Assembly: GCA_031841125.1 (NCBI GenBank)
Contig: CM063108.1
Span: 53,156,122 to 53,220,121, forward strand
DNA length: 64,000 nucleotides
Direction: 5' to 3'
Source of the DNA: Acanthococcus lagerstroemiae
Lineage: Eukaryota > Arthropoda > Insecta > Hemiptera > Eriococcidae
Part shown: positions 1-10,109 of the stretch, one piece after another
Layout: each line of letters starts with the position of its first letter
Numbering within the stretch: the stretch's first letter is position 1
Translations under genes and position numbers: made by a program
The notes under the pieces: generated by a model
Database searches by the model: none
The model's input: the letters and a program-made list of their open reading frames with translations, nothing else
What the model was told of the DNA's origin: nothing

Positions 1-1045
1 CGTATTCGGCGCTCCATTGTCACCTGTTGAATTTTTGATACTTTGATGTTTGAAGCATGGAAGCAGATTGTTATGCCTGTTGAATTTTTCATTTCTACTT
101 TCGCACAATGACCCTGTGTGACGTTGATTTTAATTTTGAAGGGTCTCTTTTACGAGAATGTATTACTAAAACGAGCTATTTGGAGATAGGGTTTTTTCAA
201 TTTTACTCGCCGCATGAAAACTAGAGTGTCTTTATTGTAGACGCCTTCTGCTCTGGCTTGCCTGGGAAATTACGATGCTGTCCTCGAGGACCGAAAAAAA
301 AAACAGAGAACATAAAAAAGGATCAAATGATTAAGAACCCAGACACTCAAAAAAGTTCAGGCCTGGGGGATTCTCCTTTTCCTGTCCCTTCTCGTCAGGC
401 CTGCTTATCACATGGAAGTACAGTCACCGAATTTTCAGTTTTACTAACACTTGCCTAACCAAGTCTAAGGTTCAACATAGAATTTAAAACATTAGGATTT
501 TTCAATGTAAACTGCATTACCTGAAAATTCCTAAAAAGGATGAGACGAATACAATCAATAAATACGTCCTACAAGTAGATAAAATTGGGAACACTCTCAA
601 ATCTCAAAAAAGGAAATCGTTTTTGGATTCAACGTTTTGATTTATAACTTTTTTTTTTTTTTTTTTTTCTTAATCGAGGTATCGAAAACTCTCTTTTGAA
701 AATTATTTTCACAAAAATACCGCTAAACCTACTTTTGTAGGCCAATTTTGCATTCTGTGTCCAAATAATAATTTATCTTCGATAATAATTATCATTCTTG
801 ACACTGTGAAATCTCAAAATAATATATAAAACCCCACCAAAGTACCTCACTGATGTATCAGGGAGGCGGGTTTGGCTTACTCCTTACCTCAACGTCGAAG
901 AAATATATTTTCGGGAGGTATATATAATTTATCAAACTTTAAGAACTTTACCCTACTTTCTACGTCCAAATATCCTGTTTTCCGTACTCTTTTGTCAACT
1001 AACTTGTCTCTTTTTTGAAATTTGTAACCAACCAGAGCAACATCG
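1..1045. other. No recognisable gene
   Basis: AT-rich sequence with only short chance ORFs. There is a long T run at about 643-668. I see no domain, RNA gene or transposon end here. Confidence 0.5.
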
Positions 1046-1049
1046 TGAT

Positions 1050-1145
1050 AACCGATGGTAGAGGGGCGTCTGGCGATGCACGCATGCCAAATTGGCACCG
1101 GGACACCGCACCCCTTATCCCGGAAACGTCCCGAATGGGCCTGCA
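1050..1145 (+). repeat. Dispersed GC-rich repeat, copy 1
   Basis: A GC-rich block centred on GATGCACGCATGCC, followed by a GACACCGCACCCC segment and a GGAAAC segment. The same order recurs in reverse complement at about 1475-1565 and on the plus strand near 18,735-18,850. Three copies sharing several blocks in the same order mark an interspersed family rather than chance. It may be the untranslated part of a retrotransposon, but no linked coding sequence is visible here. Confidence 0.6.
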
Positions 1146-1474
1146 TCAAAATAGGGAGGATAACACCATAATAATAGGAAATACACTGACAGAAATAATA
1201 AGGGTGTGAAGTACCCTTTTACCAAAAGAAGTTTTAATATCCAATTACCAGGATTCCCTTTTTTACATGTTTTACATACATAAAAGTATTCATGTAGCAC
1301 AATGATGTCCAAATCTAGCATCTTCCCCCTGGATCAGCAGCAAATCTGCGAGTTACTAATAGCATTTTCTAGTAAAATTTGAAACTGGATTACCTGTAGG
1401 CTTTAACTTTACTGCTCGAAATACTTAATAACTTACAGATGCTGATAATCTAAGGGAAAGGTTCCCCTCGGCAC

Positions 1475-1565
1475 TGATGCCATGCCCGAAAGGGTGGTTT
1501 CCGGTGCTGGGGGTGCGGTGTCTCAGGGGCCACTTTGGCATGCGTGCATCACCATACGTCCCACC
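1475..1565 (-). repeat. Dispersed GC-rich repeat, copy 2 (inverted)
   Basis: Read on the minus strand, this carries the same ordered blocks as the copy at 1050-1145: GGGACGTATGG, GATGCACGCATGCC, GACACCGCACCCCCAGC and GGAAACCACC. The two copies face each other across about 330 bp. It is unclear whether they are ends of one inverted-repeat element or two separate insertions. Confidence 0.6.
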
Positions 1566-4555
1566 GCACCATACTATAATAAATCGAGGGGAAAGGAGTA
1601 CGATATGGGCGTCATTACTTAAGTATTAGGTACATTGTAGCCTTGTAACATCACCCTATTTTTAGGAATGGAACTTGATGTCCTAGGGTCGCAACTAGCT
1701 CCAATTACTGCAAGTTAAACAAAACAAAAAAAAAAGGGCTTTCGCTTCAATTTTTATGCCTCATCAAATCTTTCGGGGGAGGAGGCAGACTGTCAGCTTA
1801 TGAGGCAGAGGAAGAATCCCCGGATTGCAAGAACGACAATCAATTCTTATAGTTCATTTCCCCAACCCAGTTAACGAGGTGCGTGAGAGATAGGGTTGAA
1901 TGCCGATACTGACGTGTTTGCTACTTTGAAGTCCATATGAGGGAATGGTGAACAGAAGAATTGAATGCGTCCGTAGAAAAGGCGCCTGAGTTCACTTAGG
2001 CCCTTTTTCAATAAATGATGTAGTTCGATTCGGCAGGTCCAGAACACTATAGAACACCTCACATTACAGCGCTATCTAGCGCCAAACGGCCGCAACAGGG
2101 GATCAAACATTTAGAAATGAAATTTAAAACTAAACATAGCATATTAGTACTAAGATGAATATCAAGTAAACTAAACAGTCTGTTTTGGTAGAATTGTTCT
2201 CCCTTCAATAAGTCGCCCACTGCCCCCGGGGGGCATGCGTTCGCCTGTTCGGCGTCACGGATACTGAAGCTGAAAAAAATTGAGGAATCTGAATGCGAAC
2301 ACCTCGTAAGTCTGCAGTGCTCACTAGCGCCTATGCCGTCTATTAAAAAACCCTGTAACTTAGCCAGCTGATAAAACCAAGTATGTCTGGTAACATTGGA
2401 ATCGAAAAGCTCGTAAATCGTCTTCACTCACTTTGAAAAACTTGTATGTCCGATTACAATGAAACGAAACACTCGTAAATCGTTTTCAATTGCTATCACT
2501 ACTGACTACAGTGGAAGAGAAGGTCAATAAAATTGGAACGTTGTATGCTAATCTTCAGAAAGCTGATAATCAGTATTGCATCTCAAATTAAGCATAGAGT
2601 GAATTTTTTAGACTTTCTTTATCTTCTGAAAAACCTGTTTTTATGGACTTATGTGGTTTTTGAAGAACACCCGCGAAATGTCAGTTTACTTGCAGTTTTG
2701 TAATACTAAATATTTTCGGGTTCACCGTTTTTGATACCGCAATCGCTCAATCTTGAACGCCGATCACGAATTTTTAACTTGGAAATGACATTTCTTTTGA
2801 AAATTTTCTGAAATTTTATGTACCCATGGACTATTTTGGTGTCGACTGTATTTATCTCATCTTATTCTGTTGAGAGCTGTTTTGTGCAATGAAGTGTTCA
2901 CCGAAGAATCTTCATGTAAAGCCTGTTTCAAAACTACAACCGCATGAGGCCCGGGTTGATATTACTTAATTAAAAAATCAGAGAATTTAGAATAAGTGGT
3001 ACTCTCATATGATACGAAAAAACATCAGGAGACGCCTGGTTTGTGACTTGAAAATTTTCAAAAATGGATACCCTAATATAAAGACTACACTCTCAATGAA
3101 CACAATGTCACTTCTCAACTCGTAGATCAATTTCCTATTACAGAATTTTAAATTTTACCTAGGTCATAAACAGTTCCTAAGAACCTACTTTTTTCCTCGG
3201 CCTTACGCTACTCTTGTATAGCTTTGCCGAACCAGTGTAATAAAACGGAGGATTATCACCTGCCTGAGGTCAGCAACTAAGCACAGGATACCTAAAAATT
3301 GGAGAACTTTTGGCGCGTATAAAAGTGGTCGAAGTTCGACATTCGAACGTGTGTGATGTAAAATAACATTGTGCCGCTGGATATCCTTGCAAAATTCGAT
3401 TCCTAATTTGTTTAAATTGCTAATTAAATCGAGAATTACGTGCAAAACCAGAAACAATCTCACGCTTTCGTCCATAATCTGTGAGCCGCAATGCTTGTGA
3501 TCGGCCTTTCTGAATGAGGCTAGGTAACTGTGCCTCGACGCGAGCATTGGACATTGAAAAGATTTTTTTGATTAATTTGGTCTCACTTATGCAAATTCGA
3601 GGTCCCAAAAGAACCTGTCGCGGTGTCGACGAAGGAGGTTTCGCGGTGCTAAACAGTACGCCGAATTTCTGCTACTCGTATAGATAATTTATTCACCGGG
3701 GTTTAGAAAGGAAGTTTAAATGTTTATCATTGTTATTTCATTATGCTTTTATCATAACTTTCTGGTCCAGAAACGAAAATTAATTATCTTGTTCCATTAA
3801 TGTATAAGCGCTCCGGTCGGAATGTGGAATGCTAACCGTTTTTTAATAACTCCCGAAATTTAACTTTTTTTTTCGGTCTTTATTTTTTCAATTCGTGGAA
3901 ACAAAACTGCCAACGAAACTCGGTAGTTACCTGAAGATTCACGTCGATATTCAGGGCGCAGCAAGATATTATAATGTTTTCATGTACTGAGCAAGTGAAA
4001 GGGATTGCGTTCTTTTCGTTTTCTCTGCTGCAGTGTACACACGGTTTCTAATAAACCTATTAGTTCACTCGTATCTCACATTAGAAATGGAAATTCCAGC
4101 TTCCAGTTTTTAAGAACTATTAGTTGGGGCTCTTGCAGTTTCAATATTTGTCTTTTTAGCACTCTAACTCAGTCTGTCCGAGTTTCGGGAGTGGATAATC
4201 GTGTTGTGTCTACGCGTGTCTGTGTATTATTTGCAAATTATTTTCACTTTGGCAGTAAAGCACTAATGGAAAGCGAGAGTAATTCAAGTTATACCCATTA
4301 TAGTAAATGTAATTTGAAATTTATACAAATTCGATGGCCAAAGCGTAGCAAGGTTACCAAAAAGAGAGAAGTCGACTAATCAAAAGATGTTAAAAATCTG
4401 TCTGCGAGAGAAGAGATGAAGGAAATTTCTTCGAGTTGTACAGAAATTTATTAAAAAGCTAAAGGGCCTTGTCCCTGGCCACAAAACAGTATAATCCTCG
4501 CACCGACACAAACGAACATTTCCGTGTACTTTCTTCTGAGAACAATGTTAACACT
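1566..4555. other. No recognisable gene
   Basis: About 3 kb of AT-rich sequence with short ORFs on both strands (the longest about 120 codons, at 2059-2427 minus and 4005-4379 plus). None has recognisable domain motifs. I see no tandem repeat or transposon terminus. Confidence 0.45.
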
Positions 4556-4556
4556 C

Positions 4557-4711
4557 GAAACAGGGCACCGCGCAGTAGTTGGAGACCTCGAAAACGCCAC
4601 CATTACCGGAAAAATTGAAGGTGAGATTTTGGAAAATTATTCAGTTTACTTCTTCGATTTTTCCGGTAACGCTCGTGTTCTCGAGGTCTTCGACCACTAG
4701 TGCAGTGTTTC
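4557..4711. mobile_element. Short inverted-repeat (MITE-like) element
   Basis: Arms of about 60 bp pair with each other. The left arm has GAAACAGGGCAC, AGACCTCGAAAACG and ATTACCGGAAAAATTGAAG. The right arm, reverse complemented, has GAAACACTGCAC, AGACCTCGAGAACACG and TTACCGGAAAAATCGAAG. Length and structure fit a miniature inverted-repeat element or foldback. I could not find a clear target-site duplication, so the exact ends and superfamily are unknown. Confidence 0.55.
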
Positions 4712-4946
4712 ATTAAATGTAATCGAGTTTAATAAATGAGGAAAAGTGAAAGAGTGAGAAAAAGAGGAGAGGAAAAGAAAGACTGACGAGTAGAATGGAA
4801 CGAAAAACAGCTTCTTTTGAAGGCAAAAGACACAGAATTTGAAAATTCATGTACCCTCTATTGTTGACTTATTATGCCTCAGTCGATTTATTTCGTTCCC
4901 TTGATTGTGAATGTACTATGTAGATGCGGACCTTTGTACCTATACT

Positions 4947-5119
4947 AGGGCTCTATACAAAGACAAGGCAAGGACAGCCGCCATTTTCTTCCCAGTTTGT
5001 TCCGTGAAACGAGAACTTGTCACGCGGTATTTACCGCTCAGCCGATGATTTTCTGTTGATGGATCGATCTGGAAAGAAAATGGCGGCGGTCTTTACCCGT
5101 ATGAAGTGTGTAGAACCTT
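4947..5119. mobile_element. MULE-type MITE with perfect 9-bp TSD
   Basis: A 173-bp element with imperfect terminal inverted repeats of about 55 bp. The left end is AGGGCTCTATAC and the right end, reverse complemented, is AAGGTTCTACAC; both lead inward to CCGCCATTTTCTT. It is flanked by the direct repeat ACCTATACT (4938-4946 and 5120-5128), nine of nine matching. A 9-bp TSD with long TIRs fits the Mutator-like superfamily. Related ends occur at 7726-8134, 8211-9157 and, more diverged, 11464-11613 and 60104-60270. It encodes no transposase. Confidence 0.8.
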
Positions 5120-5230
5120 ACCTATACTATTTGTTCACATTAAACTGAATATGATGTAAGTCCAACTCAAAAATAGAGCTGAAATAATTTGGGTAATACT
5201 AGCGAATTTCTCTCTACGGTTCTCATGTAG

Positions 5231-5420
5231 GGGTCTGGTTAGCCGAGTGGATAGCGCGTTGGTTTCGGAATCCGGAGGTCCGGGTTCGATCCTACGTAGC
5301 CACTCGCTACATTTCGACCTAGGCCGGCTTTTCGGCAAGGAGAGAAGAGGGCTAAGACAGGACAGCCTTAACAGTCTCCCCGACGTCTCTGAAGTAATGC
5401 TCGAAAGGGCCGATTCCAGA
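5231..5420 (+). mobile_element. tRNA-derived SINE, near full copy
   Basis: Begins with a tRNA-like head containing a pol III A box (TTAGCCGAGTGG, about 5239-5250) and B box (GGTTCGATCC, 5283-5292). A non-tRNA body follows, with CGACCTAGGCCGG, GAAGAGGGCTAAGACAG and CCCCGACGTCTCTGA. Copies of the same body lie at 28356-28541 and 59066-59283 (both minus) and a truncated one at 48775-48883. Candidate flanking duplications are GGTTCTCATGTA and GGTTCTTGCATA (imperfect). This is a retroposon, not a functional tRNA: the head runs straight into the conserved body. Confidence 0.85.
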
Positions 5421-5992
5421 TCTCGGGTTGAGATCAAAATGCAAAAGAGGGTTCTTGCATATACTTATAATCAGAGGATCAAAACAGATCGACTGATACT
5501 TGAATTTTCAAACTATATGCCCTTTACTTAGAACTCGGTAGGCACCCTCCAAGTATAAAGACCACTTCCAAAATTTTTTTTACACATTTTATTATTTTAT
5601 TACGATGCATCTTTCGCTCCCTGCCCTATCCCCTTACATACAACTTCTCGAGAAGAAAATAAACTTTTTTGTCGTTCCATCGTACTAAAGAAGTCCGATT
5701 TCTTTATTTTTCTTGGAGAGGGAGGGGGAGGAAGAAGAAAGAAGTGGTTTTAATTACTTCCCCCTGAGCCAGGGACGTACGAAAGGGGATTTATTGATGA
5801 TGGACATTTATGTCAGTTGTCGGCATCTAAAGCGTGAAAATTTTTCAGACCTTTGTCCGTTCTTTTTTTGTTTTCCCAGCTCTAAAAGTTTACACTTGGC
5901 AAAAAATACGTTTCAAGTCAGAAAAATTATGATTTTCTCCATTTCCTGCCATTTTCCTGCAAAAAATTCGCTTTGGTGTGTGTCTACCCAGA
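5421..5992. other. No recognisable gene
   Basis: AT-rich sequence with a purine-rich GGGAGGGGGAGGAAG stretch near 5717. Nothing else is recognised. Confidence 0.45.
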
Positions 5993-6239
5993 CTGTGGCG
6001 TAGCCAGGATTTTCCCGGGGGGGGGGGGCGAAGTAAGATTTTCAAGGGAGAAAAAGTTGAAAATTGAGGTATAGGACTATTTTATAAGAAATGAAAGTAA
6101 AATTAATGCTTTAAATTTTTTTCCTCGGAAAACGTGTTTTAAAGGCGAAAATTTGCTCATTTTTGCATATTCTACATTCAAGTTCAGGTGCCTTGGGGGA
6201 GGCATTCGCCCCTTCGCCTCCCCCCTGGCTACACCACTG
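5993..6239. mobile_element. hAT-type MITE (GGCGTAGCC end family)
   Basis: A 247-bp element with terminal inverted repeats. The left end is CTGTGGCGTAGCCAGG and the right end, reverse complemented, is CAGTGGTGTAGCCAGG. It is flanked by TACCCAGA (5985-5992) and TACCCAGC (6240-6247), an 8-bp duplication with one mismatch. CAGTGG-type ends with 8-bp TSDs are characteristic of hAT transposons. The internal sequence matches the element at 44143-44410 in opposite orientation (GCATATTCTACATTCAAGTT, AAACGTGTTTT). It is non-coding, so it depends on a transposase encoded elsewhere. Confidence 0.88.
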
Positions 6240-6247
6240 TACCCAGC

Positions 6248-7156
6248 GAATAATTTCACCTGAAATCAATTTTGAACTCGAAGTGATTGAACGAGTCTCG
6301 GAAAGTTCAGAAGAATCGGAGAGAGCAAATTCATAGTAAAATTTTCGCTGCCACAAACGAAAGAGTTTGAGCCCTTGTAATCTCTCCCATGACTATACGA
6401 TTTCCTGTCGCCGATTCCAGTATTTCTTCTTCTCGCAAAAACAAGCGCTCGTGGAAATAACAATTTTAGAATTCAAATCGGTGCGACAAAACTGTTAAGA
6501 ACTCTCAAACGTGATGCCCAATACGAGTACCATGTGTCGCTCTCGAAACTTTAGATTCTCGAATCAGGATGATAGATGGAAAAGGACTTTTTCAACTGCA
6601 CATGTATACAAACTCGACGTACAAAATTTCCGGTTGAAGCCCATCTGCACCATGCCAGGCCATGGGATGCTATTCCCTTCGGTCTGAAAACTACAATTAG
6701 TAGTACAGTCTCACGAGCGACGCGACGCGATGGAATAAATTTATAATAAAACTTTTTAACAGATGGGACGGCTATATATGCGTTCTGTTACCCAAATGTA
6801 CTCACTCGTCTTAATAACGCACCATCGGTTGATGAGTAATCGGGTCTTTCGTTTATCATCATTACCGGAGTTTCGCAACTCGGAAACTTCGTAATACGAG
6901 TAACGAAAAAAGTGGCCAAGTAGTGTGGAGACCGAGAACTAGGAGCTGGATGGGTACTGAGTAGTCTGCGTACTCTCGTGCAAATAATTCAGAAAAAAGG
7001 TCTGTTAGCTCTTCGTTCCAATAGTCGTGAGGTGCGAAGGCATAAAGTAGATCCTCTCCAGCCCGCTGAGAAATCTAGAAATTTTGGAAAATGGTGCGTT
7101 TATTGGCCCAGTTTGGAAGAAAACAGTTGTATTGCCTGCCCCCTTCAATAAAATAA
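6248..7156. other. No recognisable gene
   Basis: Short ORFs only. I see no domain, tandem repeat or clear transposon end. Confidence 0.45.
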
Positions 7157-7660
7157 GCCTACGTAGCTCAGCAGTCGCTATGTGCTTGAGTGGTATCGTT
7201 ACCAGGTCTTATATCCAGGGATGTTGGTATAGACAAATACATTTGTCTACATGTAGACAATAATGTAGACAATATAGTGAAGTGTAGATAAATGTAAAGT
7301 GTACACAAATGTAAACAAATGTCAACAAAGGGCGTAAGTGGCAGTGCAGCCATCTACAATCTCTTAATTGTGATTTTGTGAATTCAATAAGTCAAAGAAA
7401 TTAAATTGGGATTTATTATTGTGAATTTGTGACTAACTGGTTACATGTATAGTTAGCTTTTTTTTAAAAATCATTTTCGGAATTGTTTGCACTTATCTAC
7501 TTTTGTCTACTTTCTACACATTATCTACATTTCCTTACTCCAACAAGTATTGTTTACGTGTAAACAAACATCCCTGCTTATATCATTGCGAAGTGGGTTC
7601 GATTCCCTCTGCCGGAAAGCTAGGGAACAGGTTTTGTCTCTCTCCGCGTAATCATTCTAG
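7157..7660 (+). mobile_element. tRNA-like retroposon split by a hAT insertion
   Basis: Left part: ACGTAGCTCAGCAGTCG, an A-box-like tRNA head starting near 7160. It then continues to GGTCTTATATC at 7215. Right part: after the insertion, ATTGCGAAGTGGG leads into a B box (GGTTCGATTCC, about 7596-7606) and a further 50 bp of body. Without the 361-bp hAT element and one TSD copy, the A and B boxes would lie at roughly tRNA-like spacing. The family differs from the SINE at 5231. It could be a tRNA pseudogene rather than a SINE; no second copy is visible here. Confidence 0.65.
7216..7576. mobile_element. hAT-type non-autonomous element, perfect 8-bp TSD
   Basis: A 361-bp element with ends CAGGGATGTT and AACATCCCTG, flanked by perfect CTTATATC duplications (7208-7215 and 7577-7584). 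Its interior is built of degenerate GTAGACAAATGT-like units in both orientations (left half 7228-7325, right half 7495-7565). They may be transposase-binding subterminal repeats. No coding capacity. It inserted into the tRNA-like retroposon at 7157-7660 and so is younger than it. Confidence 0.9.
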
Positions 7661-7725
7661 TGAACAGAGCAACCGCAGTACGAATCAAAGTGGATAGATA
7701 GCGTGTTTGGTAGTCCCCTGCCAGT

Positions 7726-8134
7726 AAGGATCTATAGGAAAACAGGGAAGGGTAGCCCCCATTTTCATTCCATCCCATCAATAACACTATTATCACTAGG
7801 ACTCTATACCAGCTACGCATTCTATAAAAATGATTATCATCAAATGCAAAATTTCATCTTTCCTTACTTACCTTCAGATTTCAAAATTATTTCCAGTGTA
7901 TATGGGTTTATGCAGAACATAGTATTGTTGAATCAGGTGTGAATTCTTTATAATTTGAGGATTAATTTTTTGGAAATTTGTTGTAAGTAAACTTCATCAT
8001 AACTTCATTATTCATTAAACATTATCAATGATAAGATGAACACTAGTAGTAAGGCTGTATATGCTACTAGAAGTCAGAGTCAGATAGAAAGAAAATGACG
8101 GCTGTCTTCACCCGTACGCAGTATATAGAGCCTT
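7726..8134. mobile_element. MULE-type non-autonomous element
   Basis: A 409-bp element. The left end is AAGGATCTATAGG, leading in to CCCCCATTTTCATTCC. The right end, reverse complemented, is AAGGCTCTATATAC, leading in to GCCGTCATTTTCTTTC. The flanks CCTGCCAGT (7717-7725) and ACTACCAGT (8135-8143) match at 7 of 9 positions. The TIR and TSD pattern is that of the element at 4947-5119. A second AAGGCTGTATATG end-like motif at 8051 suggests an internal rearrangement or nested end. Confidence 0.65.
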
Positions 8135-8210
8135 ACTACCAGTTTTCAGGAAAAATGCAAAATAGTGTTGAGCATTACACTGGCTGATTGCAGAATGCGT
8201 TACCGCCAAT

Positions 8211-9157
8211 AGGGTACTATAGTTTCACACAGGTATACTGGACCGCCATTTTGATTCCGGAAAGCCGAAACTTATGAACTTAGATTCGGACTCAGCTTCG
8301 TTGTAAGCTGGAAGGATCTTTCAGATTCGATTTCGGTTTCAGAAATGCTCATGTTGCACTTTCGTTTTCGGATACAGCTTCACTGATATGATTACTTCAG
8401 CTTCAGTTTCACATTGAGCTTCAGTTTCGGCTTCAGCTTTGAGTTTCAACTTCTCGTCATCTGAATGCTGGTTTGACTGGTATACTCTCGCATCACGTTA
8501 TCACGATCAGGCCCATGATACGGGATTTTGATTTTGACGATGTGACCCATATCCACTAGGAAATGTCCTGAGAAACGACCCTAGTACCAGTGAGCTTTAG
8601 GTACTTTTCCGGGATATTTTCCAATCGATATATGTCAAAATCCCGTATTACGGACCACGGCAGTATGACATGGAGCCGAAACCGAAGCCATTAAAATCTA
8701 ATACATTACGGCTTCGTTTCAGCTTCAGTAAAATTGTACTTATTAGGAGCGGATAGGGCTTTTATAGTGGCCTGGGAAAGAAACGTGAAAACGGCTCACA
8801 TGCATAAATTTTTGTGTGAATTATTACTGAATGCCACTGGTTGACCGGCCCTTCTTACCCTTTTGGACGACGGCTCAATGGATCTTGGCCTACTGACCCA
8901 CCATTCCTGTCCGCCCCTGGTACATATTATGAATTTCAGTTTCGGCTGTTCCCTCACAAGGTGATTGCACTTGGCTTCGGATTCGGCTTCAGAGACAGCA
9001 CACTTTCTTAAACTTCAAGATTCGGATTCAGTTTCGGCTTTCCCAACCCTGGTCTGAGCATTCTCTTGAACGCGCTCGAACGGGTGATCAAAGATGTTCG
9101 GGCTAGTTGGGAATCAAAATGGCGGTCCAGTATACCCGTGTGCAACTATAGTACCTT
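8211..9157. mobile_element. MULE-type element with internal cryptic repeat
   Basis: A 947-bp element with TIRs of about 50 bp. The left end is AGGGTACTATAGTTTCACAC and the right end, reverse complemented, is AAGGTACTATAGTTGCACAC; both continue to TATACTGGACCGCCATTTTG. The flanks ACCGCCAAT (8202-8210) and ACCGCCAGT (9158-9166) match at 8 of 9 positions. The interior has no transposase. It carries a degenerate TTCAGCTTCGGTTTCGG-like 6-bp-step repeat, on the plus strand at 8280-8460 and 8950-9050 and inverted near 8670-8690. A hAT element (8744-8919) is nested inside it. Confidence 0.82.
8744..8919. mobile_element. hAT-type MITE nested in a MULE-type element
   Basis: A 176-bp element. The left end is TAGGAGCGGATAGGG and the right end, reverse complemented, is CAGGGGCGGACAGG. 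The flanking repeats GTACTTAT (8736-8743) and GTACATAT (8920-8927) match at 7 of 8 positions. The size, CAGGGG-type end and 8-bp TSD fit a hAT MITE. Being inside 8211-9157, it must postdate that element's insertion. It is non-coding. Confidence 0.75.
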
Positions 9158-9223
9158 ACCGCCAGTATCTGAAGATTGATACGATGTTATGTGTGTCTTG
9201 CGGGTCGCTTACTCGGTATTGTG

Positions 9224-10101
9224 GGGTGCAGTACGTTTGCGCCAATTGATCCCTTTTATGATTCGTTTGCGCCAAAAAAAGATGACGTTTGCGCACAACA
9301 AATGGTGACGTTAATGCACAAATTTTAGAGCAAAAGAAGTACGTTTGCGCGCATTTTCCTTTAATTGATTTTAATTTCAAACGCGTTTCAGTTTGAATTT
9401 CGAGTGCTGTTCCAATCACTAAGTAAATGTGTGGGCCTGAAGAGTAAAACAATTTATCGTAGTGGCTTTGAAAGCTCTCTACACTGTTTGTTGTTCTGGG
9501 TGCAGCAGAGGGTGAACTAGCCCATAGATGAGGTGGATAGAGCGCGTCACTATCAATATAATTATCGAGAACGTAATCCGGAAATTTCATAGATGTCTCT
9601 GGTGCATCAAAAATGAGTTCAGTGAACGCATCTGGTACTTCTTCAGGCGGTAAGTAGCTGAGGCCAAAAAACACCTTCTAAACCATGCTCCCACTTCTGA
9701 TTTGTCGTCTAAGTACTGGTTCTTGATGCAGTTTTCTTTTTGCAATATGACGAAACCAATTTTGTCCTAAATGGAAAACGCAACAACGAATTACACAGTT
9801 GGGAAAAGTAAGTGAAACTGCATTATGAGCCGCTTTCTCAATATCCGCATAAAAGTATATTGAAAAACTCCGATAGACATGTCTTGGTTAACTGCTGGCA
9901 GTTAGTCAATCCGACTGTATACGAGTCAATCCATATGAGTAGCATGTAGAGAGTGATGTATGGTTAGATGAAATTAATTTGGCGCAAACGTTATCTTCTT
10001 CGCGAAAAACTGTTGGCGCAAACGTCACTATAAGTTGTGCGCAAACGACACCCTGCTCCCTCTACCGTATTTTGGGTCATGTGCGCAAACGTATTACGCC
10101 C
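9224..10101. mobile_element. MULE remnant carrying a transposase fragment
   Basis: An 878-bp element with short TIRs. The left end is GGGTGCAGTACGTTTGCGC and the right end, reverse complemented, is GGGCGTAATACGTTTGCGC. It is flanked by GTATTGTG (9216-9223 and 10102-10109), a perfect 8-bp match. About nine copies of ACGTTTGCGC(C/A) crowd both subterminal zones (9231-9350 and, inverted, 9985-10090), a pattern expected of transposase-binding sites. A MULE transposase remnant lies on the minus strand inside. The deleted 5' part of the coding region makes this a degenerate copy. Confidence 0.82.
9360..9800 (-). pseudogene. MULE transposase, C-terminal fragment
   Basis: The minus strand encodes, from about 9800 downward, a CVFHLGQNWFRH motif corresponding to the conserved C-x-x-H region of MULE transposases. 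A frameshifted segment (YLDDKSEVGAWFRR) follows, then the open stretch YLPPEEVPDAFTELIF to FPPHLWASSP-like sequence (LYPPHLWASS), the N-S-V-E-S-F block and an SSGPHIYL block. This order is typical of the C-terminal third of insect MULE-type transposases. At least two frameshifts separate the blocks. The catalytic N-terminal portion is absent, so it cannot be functional. An in-frame extension to 9156 runs through the subterminal repeats and is not coding. Confidence 0.78.
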
Positions 10102-10109
10102 GTATTGTG

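Noticed and set aside
4005..4379. 124-codon plus-strand ORF as a gene
   Set aside because: No domain, no signal and no composition difference from the surroundings; chance ORFs of this length are expected in 64 kb.
5231..5310. Functional tRNA gene (A and B boxes present)
   Set aside because: The tRNA-like head runs straight into a conserved non-tRNA body also found at 28.4 and 59.1 kb, so it is a SINE.
9156..9359. C-terminal extension of the MULE frame to 9156
   Set aside because: This part runs through the ACGTTTGCGC subterminal repeats and past the element boundary, so it is not ancestral coding sequence.
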